A stretch of 64,000 nucleotides of DNA from assembly GCF_012931985.1 (NCBI RefSeq), contig NZ_JAAFGM010000003.1, positions 1-64,000 of the forward strand, given 5' to 3'. Below the pieces are notes generated by a model, which saw only the letters and a program-made list of their open reading frames with translations, made no database searches and was not told the origin of the DNA. The position numbers and the translations under genes were made by a program. Shown piece after piece: positions 1 through 8,777 of this stretch (the stretch's first letter is position 1; the number at the start of each line of letters is the position of its first letter). The DNA is from Candidatus Roseilinea sp. NK_OTU-006. GTDB taxonomy: Bacteria; Chloroflexota; Anaerolineae; J036; Brachytrichaceae.

Positions 1-232
1 GGATGCGGTCGCCGTCTTCCCCGGCTGTGCTGGGGTCTGGGGCAGGCGGGGAAAGCTGGCCGGCGGTGTGATCTACGCGCCGGTGTTTGTAACGACCGTC
101 GGCGGTGTCGGCGTTGTCGGCCCAGTCGCCCTGCACCCACTCCAGGTAGGCCAGGCGCGGGCAATAGGCGTATTCGTTGACCATGCGGGCCGGGACGAGG
201 TCGGGCGGGGCGAGCAGGGCGTCGTCGGACAT
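1..232 (-). CDS. cas4-cas1: Cas4-Cas1 fusion, N-terminal part (cut by window edge)
   Basis: The minus-strand frame opens at the ATG at 230-232 and runs off the left edge after about 77 codons. The start reads [20 protein letters not shown], followed by a stretch containing [17 protein letters not shown]. The YCPRL cysteine motif with the downstream RYKHRRVD signature is what I recall of the Cas4 half of the Cas4-Cas1 fusions of type I-G (I-U) systems. Cas4 trims and PAM-selects prespacers and Cas1 integrates them, so this is the adaptation protein of the locus. It follows the csb3-like gene on the same strand, as expected for this subtype. The Cas1 half and presumably cas2 and the array lie outside the window. 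The remainder cannot be judged. Confidence 0.8.
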   Translation of the reverse strand, partial: MSDDALLAPPDLVPARMVNEYAYCPRLAYLEWVQGDWADNADTADGRYKHRRVDHTAGQLSPPAPDPSTAGEDGDRI

Positions 233-241
233 GGCAGTGGG

Positions 242-304
242 TTAGTGGCCGGCGGGCACGAACAAGCCGAGGCCGAAGTGGCAAAAGTTGCCGAGAGCTG
301 CGCG
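242..304 (-). pseudogene. In-frame 20-codon remnant after the csb3-like TAG stop
   Basis: Directly after the TAG at 305-307 the same frame stays open for 20 codons to a TAA at 242-244. The peptide contains ALGNFCHFGLGLFVPAGH. This has the Gly-rich Leu-Gly...Gly-Leu-Gly-Leu...Pro pattern that ends Cas6-like domains; the Csb2 in this window ends LLGAGRYRGYGLCRP. It may be the tail of a deleted cas6 or csb2-like gene, or a read-through extension of the Cas8 subunit. The similarity is short and was judged by eye. Confidence 0.35.
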
Positions 305-1318
305 CTAAATTGCTATTGGCGGGGTAAATGCCCGATATTTACCAACAGTAATTCGTTGTGTGCGATAGACCTCCACGATCCCGAGCGGTGACAACTCGCC
401 GCGTGGTGGCTTGTCGGCCTGCAGGGCCGGCAAGGCGAGGATGGAGCGCACCACCGCGACGCTCAAGAAACCACTCCAAATCGGCCATGTCCAGAAAGTA
501 TCGTCTTTGCCGGAACCGCGAAAGCCCGTCGTCTTCAGTTTGGTTCCTGCCGGAAAGACGGGGCACAGAGGCAACCCTTCTGCTGCCAAACGATTGGCGC
601 CCCAAACTGTCTTGATGGGGTCTTTGTCAGGGCTTTTCCAGCGTAAGGCATGACGACGGTCCTCGCTTGGATCGAAGCGTAAATTGAGCTTCTCGTCCTG
701 ATACTGCCAACCAAAGAGCGCCTCGTCAATGTGTTTCTTCTCCAACCTTTCCTGTAGAGAGCGTATCTGCTTAAGAAAGTGCTGGTGGCCCTGGCCGCTC
801 ATCGTTCGGAAAGCTGTGTCCTCAACATGTTCGCCATCGGTGACTACATCACATGCCAATGCTGCTGCCCACTCCGCTGGCCGATGATCGGCATTGCTTG
901 CGCGGAAGAAAAGGTCTCTCGCCTTGGACGCGTACTCGCGGTACTTTTCGGGCGGGATGTCGTGCGTGTCATTCCAACACTGAGCCGGATGCTTTTCCAT
1001 CCTTTTCAACGACGGCCTGGAGGGCGACGTGTTCTCGCTCGTCGGGCAACACTGAGCCGGATGCTTTTCCATCCTTTTCAACTCCTCGAAGATGGCATTG
1101 ACGATCACCGCCTTTTGGCCGACCTCGTCCCTGCCATCCAAATCGGCATGGCTGGCGCGCAGAACGGGCCGCCAGGGTGCGCCGATTTGTTGCCACTTCA
1201 TTTTCACTTCGGAGTCGGGCCAGGCATTGCTCAACGTGCGCAGGATGCCCAGCGCGCACAGAAAGCCCAGCGGGTTGGCCCCATCGGGGCCGGTGAGGGT
1301 GAGTTCAACTGTTGCCAT
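305..1318 (-). CDS. csb3: Csb3/GSU0052-type Cas8 subunit of type I-G Cascade, carrying an embedded repeat unit
   Basis: This 337-residue protein sits 3 nt after cas3 in the csb1-csb2-cas3 operon, where the GSU0052/Csb3 (Cas8-like) subunit is expected. Its N-terminus (LTGPDGANPLGFLCALGIL) and its end (GKYRAFTPP) look like that family. Its length fits Csb3 better than the roughly twice larger Csx17. The likely role is the large subunit of the crRNA surveillance complex. Residues 80-90 and 104-114 are identical (LKRMEKHPAQC), 24 residues apart, because a 36-nt DNA repeat occurs twice around a 36-nt unique segment (975-1082). The insertion is a multiple of three and keeps the frame open. Whether the subunit tolerates the extra residues is unknown. 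Assignment rests mainly on operon context. Confidence 0.7.
   Translation of the reverse strand: MATVELTLTGPDGANPLGFLCALGILRTLSNAWPDSEVKMKWQQIGAPWRPVLRASHADLDGRDEVGQKAVIVNAIFEELKRMEKHPAQCCPTSENTSPSRPSLKRMEKHPAQCWNDTHDIPPEKYREYASKARDLFFRASNADHRPAEWAAALACDVVTDGEHVEDTAFRTMSGQGHQHFLKQIRSLQERLEKKHIDEALFGWQYQDEKLNLRFDPSEDRRHALRWKSPDKDPIKTVWGANRLAAEGLPLCPVFPAGTKLKTTGFRGSGKDDTFWTWPIWSGFLSVAVVRSILALPALQADKPPRGELSPLGIVEVYRTQRITVGKYRAFTPPIAI
975..1082 (-). CRISPR. Minimal CRISPR-like unit (repeat-spacer-repeat) inside the csb3-like gene
   Basis: Two identical 36-nt copies lie at 975-1010 and 1047-1082 and flank a unique 36-nt segment at 1011-1046. Read on the minus strand the repeat begins GTTGAAAAGG, ends CTCAGTGTTG, and has a hairpin core GGATG-GAAAAG-CATCC. 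Repeat length, spacer length, terminal GTTG and inner dyad all match ordinary CRISPR repeats. The unit is wholly inside the reading frame of the Cas8-like subunit. I saw no other copy in the window. It is either an ectopic one-spacer array or a coincidental duplication; the exact repeat-only duplication favours the first. Confidence 0.6.
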
Positions 1319-1321
1319 AGT

Positions 1322-4300
1322 TCACTTGCCCATATCCTTTTGACTCTGGCGGTGGTCGGCCAGCCGGAAGATGGTTTCCAGATAAGCCAGCCCCCACCAG
1401 CCGTATTTTCGGGTCAGTTTCCAGAAGCGCTCGGCCACGCCGCTGTCCAGCTGTTCCAAGCCGGTGCGCGTCGCGCCGCGGAGTGTGTGGCCGTAGAGCT
1501 CCACTTCCACCGTCTCCGGCTTGGGGTCGTCCACCACCGGCGCAAAGGGGCGGCAGCGCCCGTGATGGCTGGCGATGAGGTGGAGCACCAGGTCCCAATC
1601 GTGCGCCTGCGCTTTCAGGTGTTCGTTGTTTTGAATCAGGCTGACCGAGAGCAGTTCGTGGCGCGCGCCGTCGGGGTAGCCGCTTTCGGCTTTCGCTTCC
1701 CACTTGCGGGCTTCGGTTCTCGCTTTGGCTTTGGCGATGAGTTTGCTGCGCCCGCGCACGTAGCGTGCATTCATACAGCCATATAGCCAGTCCTGAAAGC
1801 GCGGATCGGCCTTGCCTGCATCGTGGAATTGGCCGGCCAGTCGAAAATCTTCCACCAGTTCGTCCGGCAGGCCGCACTGCTTGGCGAACTGCACGGCCAG
1901 GTTGGTCACTCCGTCAACGTGCTGTTTGAGCGTCACAAATCCATTAAGCGAGAGTTCGTCATCCTCTTCTGCAAGCGTCGGCTCGTTTCCTGCCTTAGTT
2001 GGGGGCGAGGGGAGTCTTCCGGTGATCACCCAGCCAGGGGCGGCTTGTTCATCGCGAGCCGGATACTCCTCGGCCTTGAGTTGCGCGCCTGCCAGCGCCT
2101 TGAACAGTTCACGCAGATGCTCCGGCCCGGATTGCGCCAGTTCTTCAAAAGCCGTTTTGACTTCTTCGAGGTCAGGCTTGTCCTCGGCATTGGCGGCTTC
2201 CAGCAGCGCACTTCGCGCCGAGCCGTCGGGCAAGTAGGCCAGTAGCTTCGGATGAAGGCGGAACACCAGGTGTCGGCGGGCCTGAAAGCGCGCGGCCTCG
2301 GCGATGTCGGGCCGCTCCGGGTTGAGTAGATGGCCGAAGAGGTCCCAGCCGCCATACTCAGCGGGAATGACCACCGTGTCGCCCGGCAGGATGTCGTCCG
2401 GGTTGTTGGTGACGCGGCTCTCCATCCTTTCACCCTGGCCGCCGAGACGTTCGCGGCCTCGCTTCTTGTTCTTTGGGCCGCGCCAGATAAGCACGTAGCG
2501 GCCATGCTTGTTCGAGTCGCGATCTTCAATCAGGCGCGCACTTTCCACATCGGCCAGGCTATCATCGGCGGCGCGGTCCTTTTGGCGGAGCCAGCGCTTC
2601 ACCAGATACAGTGGCGCTTGCAGGGCCTCGACGGAAGTCGGTGGGCAGAGGGCGACGGTATCAATGCACGGATCTTCGTTTTGCTCGCTTAACTCTGGCA
2701 GGTCTGCCCGCCACACCAATTGCACTTCGGCCTGGCCGCGCTGCGGGCCGTGCAGGAAGATGGACACATCGGGCGTGGGCAGGGGCATCGGCGAGGTCTG
2801 CGCCCAGGCGTCAATGTGCGCGGGGAGCATCACCGGCGCATTGAGCGAGTCCTGCAAGAGCGAGTTGCGGTCTTCTTTTTTGTCCTTGTCCAGCGCGTCG
2901 AGGTGCGGCTGGAGCGCGGCAATGCCCAAGTCCACGCGCTTGTCGCCTTTGGCGGCTTTTGACTTCTTGCCGCCCTTGCCTTTGGCAGGCTTCTCGCCCG
3001 CTGACAAGGTGTTCAGCCACTTCCAGGTCTCCGCCAGCGCCGCGCCATACACCGGGTCATCTTTGGAGTCTTTGGCCTGGCTGGCTTGAATCACCAGCAC
3101 GCCTTCCGCTTCCGCCGGAATCTTGCGCCCCATGCGGTTGAGGCGGCCAAAGCGCTGGCGTAGGGCGTCCAGACTTGCACACTCGCTCACCAGCCCGTCG
3201 AAGTCCAGATTGGCGCCCACTTCAAGGGTTTGGGTGGCCACCACGAACACCGGCGCCTCGAGTTGGCGCGTCTCGCTCTTGTCGGCCAGCAGCAGCTCGA
3301 AGTCGGCCCCGCGCTGAACGAGGTCGCGGTCGAAGGGCCGCATGCGCCCAATGAGCAGGAGCGATTTGTGACCTTTGGCTGCCAGCGCGGCGTGAACGGC
3401 TTTGGCCGTCGCCACGCGATTGACCATGATGCCGATGGCTTTCAGCCCATTGTTTGCCAGCCTCTCGGCCTGTTCCACCATCGCGCTCACCAGCGCTTCG
3501 CGCAGTTTCGATTTGTCATCTTCAGCATTGCCCACCGGCGCAAGCAGGAGGGTCGGCTTGGAAGCGTTCAGCCGACGCGAAAGGATCGGGTGGTTTCGAT
3601 CCTCATCGTCCAGCTCGAACGGCTCGCCCGCTTCTTCCGGCGGCGTAGCCGTCATGGTGACGAAGTGGAACGGGCCGGGCAGGGGCGTTTCGGCGCACTT
3701 GCGGTAACGCGCGATTGCGCTGGCGGTTTGGTAGAACGGCTGGGAGCAGTGGGCCTCGTCCAGCACGATGAGCATGTCGAACGCTGCCAATCCGGCGTGG
3801 ATAGGATAAGTGAAACCGCTAACGAAGCCGTAACTGCGAAAGAGCAGGCGCGAGCCGATCTGGTCAACGGTGCTGGTGATGAGCGTGGGCTGGGTAGGGG
3901 TGCGCGCCCAGTCGTCGTCGCGGTACATGCCACCGCGCAGTTGAAAGCATTGCAGGGGAACAGTCGAATCCGGGCCGGCCAGGCTGAGCAGGGCATCCGC
4001 CACTTCCTTCAGGATGCCGTTCTTTGCCTCGGCCAGTCGCCTGGCGATTTTCTCGGCTCGCTTGTGCGCCTCGTCCACGATCACGCGCCGGTCCACCACG
4101 AAGGCCATACGGCGCGGGGTGGTGCGCTGGCAGGCGGGCAGAGCGGCCTGCGCCGCCAGCGCATAGACCCACACATCAATCAGTGCTGTCTTGCCGCTGG
4201 CGGTGGGCAGTTTCACTGTTTGGGGCCATTCTCCCGCCAACACTTTCGCGGCCAGCCGCTTCTGCCACGGGAACGGTTCGGGCGTGAACGCCTCGGTCTT

Positions 4301-4351
4301 GTGCAGTTCGGAAAAGAACTTGGCGAAGCGCTCCGGCGTCAACGTCGTCAT
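1322..4351 (-). CDS. cas3: Cas3 helicase-nuclease, type I-G (GSU0051-like)
   Basis: This 1009-residue protein is the target-degrading helicase-nuclease recruited by Cascade. The helicase part is N-terminal: Walker A PTASGKT at 49-55, DEAH box at 198-201 (VLDEAHCSQP) and motif VI QRFGRLNR at 399-406. The HD nuclease is C-terminal, with HD at 843-844 (FHDAGKADPRF) and the HH pair at 929-930 (SHHGR). This helicase-first order matches the type I-U/I-G Cas3 family rather than the HD-first Cas3 of other type I systems. A low-complexity Lys/Gly stretch (KPAKGKGGKKSK) lies in the helicase linker. It overlaps the end of csb2 by 4 nt, so translation is probably coupled. All motifs are intact. Confidence 0.93.
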   Translation of the reverse strand: MTTLTPERFAKFFSELHKTEAFTPEPFPWQKRLAAKVLAGEWPQTVKLPTASGKTALIDVWVYALAAQAALPACQRTTPRRMAFVVDRRVIVDEAHKRAEKIARRLAEAKNGILKEVADALLSLAGPDSTVPLQCFQLRGGMYRDDDWARTPTQPTLITSTVDQIGSRLLFRSYGFVSGFTYPIHAGLAAFDMLIVLDEAHCSQPFYQTASAIARYRKCAETPLPGPFHFVTMTATPPEEAGEPFELDDEDRNHPILSRRLNASKPTLLLAPVGNAEDDKSKLREALVSAMVEQAERLANNGLKAIGIMVNRVATAKAVHAALAAKGHKSLLLIGRMRPFDRDLVQRGADFELLLADKSETRQLEAPVFVVATQTLEVGANLDFDGLVSECASLDALRQRFGRLNRMGRKIPAEAEGVLVIQASQAKDSKDDPVYGAALAETWKWLNTLSAGEKPAKGKGGKKSKAAKGDKRVDLGIAALQPHLDALDKDKKEDRNSLLQDSLNAPVMLPAHIDAWAQTSPMPLPTPDVSIFLHGPQRGQAEVQLVWRADLPELSEQNEDPCIDTVALCPPTSVEALQAPLYLVKRWLRQKDRAADDSLADVESARLIEDRDSNKHGRYVLIWRGPKNKKRGRERLGGQGERMESRVTNNPDDILPGDTVVIPAEYGGWDLFGHLLNPERPDIAEAARFQARRHLVFRLHPKLLAYLPDGSARSALLEAANAEDKPDLEEVKTAFEELAQSGPEHLRELFKALAGAQLKAEEYPARDEQAAPGWVITGRLPSPPTKAGNEPTLAEEDDELSLNGFVTLKQHVDGVTNLAVQFAKQCGLPDELVEDFRLAGQFHDAGKADPRFQDWLYGCMNARYVRGRSKLIAKAKARTEARKWEAKAESGYPDGARHELLSVSLIQNNEHLKAQAHDWDLVLHLIASHHGRCRPFAPVVDDPKPETVEVELYGHTLRGATRTGLEQLDSGVAERFWKLTRKYGWWGLAYLETIFRLADHRQSQKDMGK

Positions 4352-5844
4352 TCGTCACCTCCCGAACGATAGGGGCGGCATAGACCGTAACCACGGTAGC
4401 GCCCTGCGCCCAACAGCACCGGCCCGCGCACCGGCTGATCGAAAATCAACAGCGCGTGGGTGTGCTGGTCGCGCGTCTTGCCGAATTTTTTCGGCAGGGC
4501 TGGGAAGCGTCTGGCCGGGGGAACGGCGGTGAACAGCGAACCGGGCATGAGCACGACTTCACGCGGGCGCGGCAGGGCGATACGTTCACACGCCGCAGCG
4601 ACCATCTCCTCGGCTTCGCTTTCGCCCTTCTTCGGGTAGCGGTCGAGCACAATCGGCGTGACAGTGGCCCAGCGTTCGGCGGGGCCGAGCCACACGGACT
4701 TGCGCAGCGTGACCATGCGCGGGAACGAGCTGGTCTCCTGTTCGAGCCGCCACACCCCGAGGCGGCCCAGAGTCAGTTCCAGCGGCCGGGCTTCGTTGGT
4801 CTGCTCATCCCACGGAAAGAGCGCGTCCAGCAGCTTAGTCTGTTCGTCTTTGGTCACGTCTTGCGGAATGGCCAGCGCCACGCCTTTCAGCTCGCCATCG
4901 GCGTGTTCGTGGCCCACGTTCGGCAGGGCCACAAAGGCCAGATGGCCGTTCTCGCGGCGGCTGCGTTCCCCTTCCGACGTGTGGCCGCTGAGCCATTCCG
5001 GGACGGGCGGTCCGATGTGCTTTTCCCACAGGCTGATGGCGGCATCGCGCAGGGTTTTCGCCAGCCAGAGCGCATCGGTGATGTCCAGCGTCGGGCCGGC
5101 GGTGCGGCGCAGCACCAGCAGTTCGGCAAAGTGCGAAGAAGGTGTGGGTGCCTTCTCCTCTTCTGGTTCTCGGTAGTAGCCCCACTTGAACGTGCGCGGG
5201 CGATACTCGCCGGCCTCTTTATCGCGTTCGTAATCTGTCGTCAGTTCGCCAAGCGTGCGGAACACGCGCAGGCGGCGGGAGTAGTGGCGCTCGTCGGTCG
5301 GCACCAGCGTGGGCGGCGGCGGGTTGTCCTCCACCCACATCTGCACCAACGAGGAGGTGTCGCCCAGGTAGCCCACTTTGGCGCACAGCCGCTCCAGCGC
5401 GGCGCGGTGTTCGGCGGGCAGTTCCGCACCCGGCCAGATGAGGTACACCGTGTCGCTTTCGGGGATGACGGCGGGGAAGTATCGTTTGTTGCGTTTGCGC
5501 TCGGACGGCATCAGTTTGATGAGAGATTTCATCTCTCTCCGGTCGCCATTTGCCGGCACATATACAGGCACAGGCGCACGTTCCTCGGCATTTAAGTCGC
5601 GCCTAAAGATAGTGCTTGCTGCATGAAGCTCGTAGTTCAATGAAGCGCTAATTTTGGGGGCATGCAGCGCTTGCAAAAAAAGCAAGCAGTTCTCCTCATC
5701 CGAGTCGGCTCCCGTTTCAGCCCAGGCCGCCACCAGCGCCATGAACACACGATCGGGGTGTGGGGGCCATTCCGGCTCCTCTTTCTTGTTGGATGCGGCG
5801 GAGGCCCAGCCGCACAGATAACGGATGGCGATGGAGAACATCAC
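4348..5844 (-). CDS. csb2: Csb2 (Cas5-Cas6-like subunit), type I-G
   Basis: This 498-residue protein opens with IAIRYLCGWASAA and soon shows EWPPHPDRVFMALVAA, the hallmark start of the GSU0054/Csb2 family. The family combines a Cas5-like N-terminal half with a Cas6-like C-terminal half, so it should bind the crRNA 5' end and process pre-crRNA. The C-terminus carries the glycine-rich Cas6 loop (LLGAGRYRGYGLCRP). It overlaps csb1 upstream and cas3 downstream by 4 nt each, a tightly coupled operon. Length is typical and no break is seen. Confidence 0.9.
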   Translation of the reverse strand: MMFSIAIRYLCGWASAASNKKEEPEWPPHPDRVFMALVAAWAETGADSDEENCLLFLQALHAPKISASLNYELHAASTIFRRDLNAEERAPVPVYVPANGDRREMKSLIKLMPSERKRNKRYFPAVIPESDTVYLIWPGAELPAEHRAALERLCAKVGYLGDTSSLVQMWVEDNPPPPTLVPTDERHYSRRLRVFRTLGELTTDYERDKEAGEYRPRTFKWGYYREPEEEKAPTPSSHFAELLVLRRTAGPTLDITDALWLAKTLRDAAISLWEKHIGPPVPEWLSGHTSEGERSRRENGHLAFVALPNVGHEHADGELKGVALAIPQDVTKDEQTKLLDALFPWDEQTNEARPLELTLGRLGVWRLEQETSSFPRMVTLRKSVWLGPAERWATVTPIVLDRYPKKGESEAEEMVAAACERIALPRPREVVLMPGSLFTAVPPARRFPALPKKFGKTRDQHTHALLIFDQPVRGPVLLGAGRYRGYGLCRPYRSGGDE

Positions 5845-7115
5845 GCCTCCTCCTCGCCCTGCTCCTCACCGCCGCGCTCACGGCTGCGAAGAACCATCTC
5901 GACCAGATCGTCGCGCGGCGTTAATTTCATGCCGGCTGCGTTCCAGGGCAAACCGGCGTTCTGCGCTTCTTTGACGGCCTGATTGAAAAGTTTCACCGCA
6001 TCCTCGGCGTTCAAAGAGAAAGCCTCGTTCTGACCTGGAATTTCCCACTGCGGCACACCGGAGGCAACCAGGTCACATTGCGAGCGCAGGTTGTAGCCTT
6101 TCTCGCTGCTCAACGTTGCCGCGCATAAGGCGAGCGCAGTGAGCGCCACGCGGCCGGGGAGATCGGCATTGTTGTTGCCGTTCACCGGGAAGCGCAGGCG
6201 ACGCAGGGCCGGAAGCGAAATCACGGTGATTTGCTGGGCGCGGTCAATGGTGAAGCCGCCGATGGGTATAGGTTTGTCGAACTCATCCAGAATCGGTTGG
6301 TCTCTGTTGTCTTTTTGGACGACCAGAGATGGCGTGACATTCCCGTGATTGATCTCGGATGGCTTGCCCTTTTCGCCATAGAGAGCAGGAACTTCGTTCC
6401 CATGCTTATCCTTCTTGCGCTTCGCTTTGGTAGGGTCAAGGGTCCAGTCACCGTCCTCCGTCTCATAAACCGGCCCCGCTTTCGAGCTGATTTGCAGCGG
6501 ATCAAGACGGCCACCCGTGCGCTGGCCGGGCACTGCACCGATACCGATGATCTCGGAAACAATGGCGCGCGGGAATTTGACTCCCAGTCCGCCGCGTGCG
6601 CCGGTGGAGTCCCACATGCCAAACACCAGCGCGGTTGGGCAATACCCAAACAGCGCCGTGGCATTTTGCAGGCTCGCGGCGTCCAACGCCGCCCCCGCAG
6701 GCGTCTTGCGAAACGGCACTTTCTTTCCCTTGCCATCATCCCAGTTGCTGTCGCGCAAAATCGCGTCGGCGATGCGGTGTGGAGCCTCAAGACTTGTGAC
6801 CCTGCCGATGAACCAGGCCCCCGTGTCGGAGAAATCCACAGTGATTACCGGCAGCGAAATTCGCCTCTCGTCTACGGCCTCTTGCAGCGCCAACTCCATT
6901 CGATTCGCTTGTGATTGCACTGAGTCAAGCAGCACGCAGTCCACAAGCTCACCATTAATCCGGCGCTTTTCAGTGGCGTATTTGCCGCCTTCGTAGGTAG
7001 GCGGAAACACCTTCGCCCCTGGCCCGCCGGCGGGTTGCAACTCCACCACGCGCCGCAGGGCAGCGGCATTCCCTGAGACGATCTCTTTCAATCTGTCGAG
7101 CGTGAGCGAGTTCAT
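5841..7115 (-). CDS. csb1: Csb1 (Cas7 backbone subunit), type I-G
   Basis: This 424-residue protein is of the GSU0053/Csb1 family, the Cas7-like protein that polymerises along crRNA. Typical features are KVFPPTYEGGKYATEKR near residue 35, followed by CVLLDSVQSQANRMEL, and FGMWDSTGARGGLG mid-protein with the charged segment that follows. It is the first intact gene of the cas operon. A strong ribosome binding site (GGAGG at about 10 nt) precedes the ATG. Upstream lie a 7-bp hairpin (7159-7180) and a broken Cas3-WYL gene, so the operon may be read from the AT-rich region at 7660-7797. Confidence 0.92.
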   Translation of the reverse strand: MNSLTLDRLKEIVSGNAAALRRVVELQPAGGPGAKVFPPTYEGGKYATEKRRINGELVDCVLLDSVQSQANRMELALQEAVDERRISLPVITVDFSDTGAWFIGRVTSLEAPHRIADAILRDSNWDDGKGKKVPFRKTPAGAALDAASLQNATALFGYCPTALVFGMWDSTGARGGLGVKFPRAIVSEIIGIGAVPGQRTGGRLDPLQISSKAGPVYETEDGDWTLDPTKAKRKKDKHGNEVPALYGEKGKPSEINHGNVTPSLVVQKDNRDQPILDEFDKPIPIGGFTIDRAQQITVISLPALRRLRFPVNGNNNADLPGRVALTALALCAATLSSEKGYNLRSQCDLVASGVPQWEIPGQNEAFSLNAEDAVKLFNQAVKEAQNAGLPWNAAGMKLTPRDDLVEMVLRSRERGGEEQGEEEA

Positions 7116-7158
7116 CTGAAAGCCCTCCTTCTCTCTCTATTTGATTGACAAAGGTTTG

Positions 7159-7180
7159 CGAGGAGTTTTACCCCTCCTCG
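7159..7180 (-). promoter_or_regulatory. Hairpin in the csb1 leader
   Basis: A 7-bp perfect stem (CGAGGAG/CTCCTCG) with an 8-nt loop lies between the stop of the chimeric ORF (7194) and the csb1 start (7115). There is no U-tract, so it is not a classical terminator. It could attenuate, or protect the 5' end of, the cas message. Confidence 0.35.
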
Positions 7181-7193
7181 GTGCACCTAATGT

Positions 7194-7797
<604 letters not shown>

Positions 7798-8775
7798 CTA
7801 CGCATAGATTTTTGCTGCGGCGCTGAGGCTCTCGGCAACCCGCTGACGCAACGCCAGCGGAGCGAGCACTTCGCAATCCGGCCCCCACTGGCGAATCCAG
7901 GGCAGCATCTCCATCGGCTCGCTCACGCGCACATGAAAATCGCACCCTCCATCCGCCCGTGGGACGATGCGTTGGGTGGGGTGCCAGCAGCTCTCTTGCA
8001 CGCGCTCGGCGGCCGCACCGGGGCGAAAGCGCAGGTGAACCTCGGTAGGCTCAGCCGTCCCATCTCCCCAGTTCACCCCCCATGCCCGCGCCAGCAAGGC
8101 GTAGGGATCGAAGTCAGGCGGGATGGTGTACTGCTCCGAGGTGCGCGTGACGCGAAGGATGCGCTCCACGGCGAAGGTGCGCAGCTTGTTGCGGGAATGG
8201 TCGAAGCCAAAGACATAGGTTAGGCGCGTGCCCAGCGGGCTTGGCTCAATGAAGTACACGTCGAACGGGCGCGCCAAATCCCCTGTGTTCTTGTAGTGCA
8301 CCAGCACCCGCCAGCGTCGCTCCCACGCTTCGGTCAATGCGTTCAACACCTGGACATAGGTTTCATCGTGCGCATCGCGTTGATCGCAAATCTCCGCCGT
8401 GCGCCGAATGTGAGCCGCCAGGACCGGCGCGATTCCTTGGGTGGCCTGGGACAGGGCGAACAGGGCGCGCGCGGTGGCCGGGAGGCGCTTATCCTGCTGA
8501 TAGGCATGGGTGCGCGCGGCCAAGAAGAGCGCCATCACCTCCTGTAAGCCCAGCCGCACATTCAGCTTGTAATTCTGGGGCGGCAGATACACCCCCAGGC
8601 GTCCGCGCTCCAGCAGCACACCACATTCATGCTCCAGGTCGCGCAGCATCCGAAAGACCTTGGAGCGATGGCAAGCGAAACGCTCGGTCAGCTCCTGAAT
8701 CGTCACCCACCGACCGGCCCGGCAAAGATACTCAGCCAGTTCAACCAGTTGCGTCGCACGTTTTGAGGCCAGCAT
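7798..8775 (-). CDS. HTH-WYL transcriptional regulator
   Basis: This 325-residue protein has an N-terminal helix-turn-helix (LVELAEYLCRAGRWVTIQEL, then CHRSKVFRMLRDLE) and a WYL-type ligand domain around residues 150-240 (RVLVHYKNTGD, YFIEPSPLGTRLTYVFGF). The C-terminal extension ends EVLAPLALRQRV. WYL proteins regulate many CRISPR and phage-defence loci by sensing nucleic acids or nucleotides. Its position directly upstream of the cas operon on the same strand suggests it controls that operon, perhaps through the dyad at 7704-7730; this is inference. It lies 2 nt after the small HTH gene at 8778-9059. Confidence 0.85.
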   Translation of the reverse strand: MLASKRATQLVELAEYLCRAGRWVTIQELTERFACHRSKVFRMLRDLEHECGVLLERGRLGVYLPPQNYKLNVRLGLQEVMALFLAARTHAYQQDKRLPATARALFALSQATQGIAPVLAAHIRRTAEICDQRDAHDETYVQVLNALTEAWERRWRVLVHYKNTGDLARPFDVYFIEPSPLGTRLTYVFGFDHSRNKLRTFAVERILRVTRTSEQYTIPPDFDPYALLARAWGVNWGDGTAEPTEVHLRFRPGAAAERVQESCWHPTQRIVPRADGGCDFHVRVSEPMEMLPWIRQWGPDCEVLAPLALRQRVAESLSAAAKIYA

Positions 8776-8777
8776 GT

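Noticed and set aside
305-307. TAG as a recoded sense codon
   Set aside because: No pyrrolysine or suppressor evidence in the window, and many other genes appear normal; a relic after a true stop is simpler.
68-391. 107-codon plus-strand frame at the window start
   Set aside because: Opposite the Cas4 start, which has a clear YCPRL motif, and the csb3-like end.
3230-5595. Long plus-strand frames opposite cas3 and csb2
   Set aside because: Shadows of intact cas genes, Arg/Gly/His-rich, no motifs.
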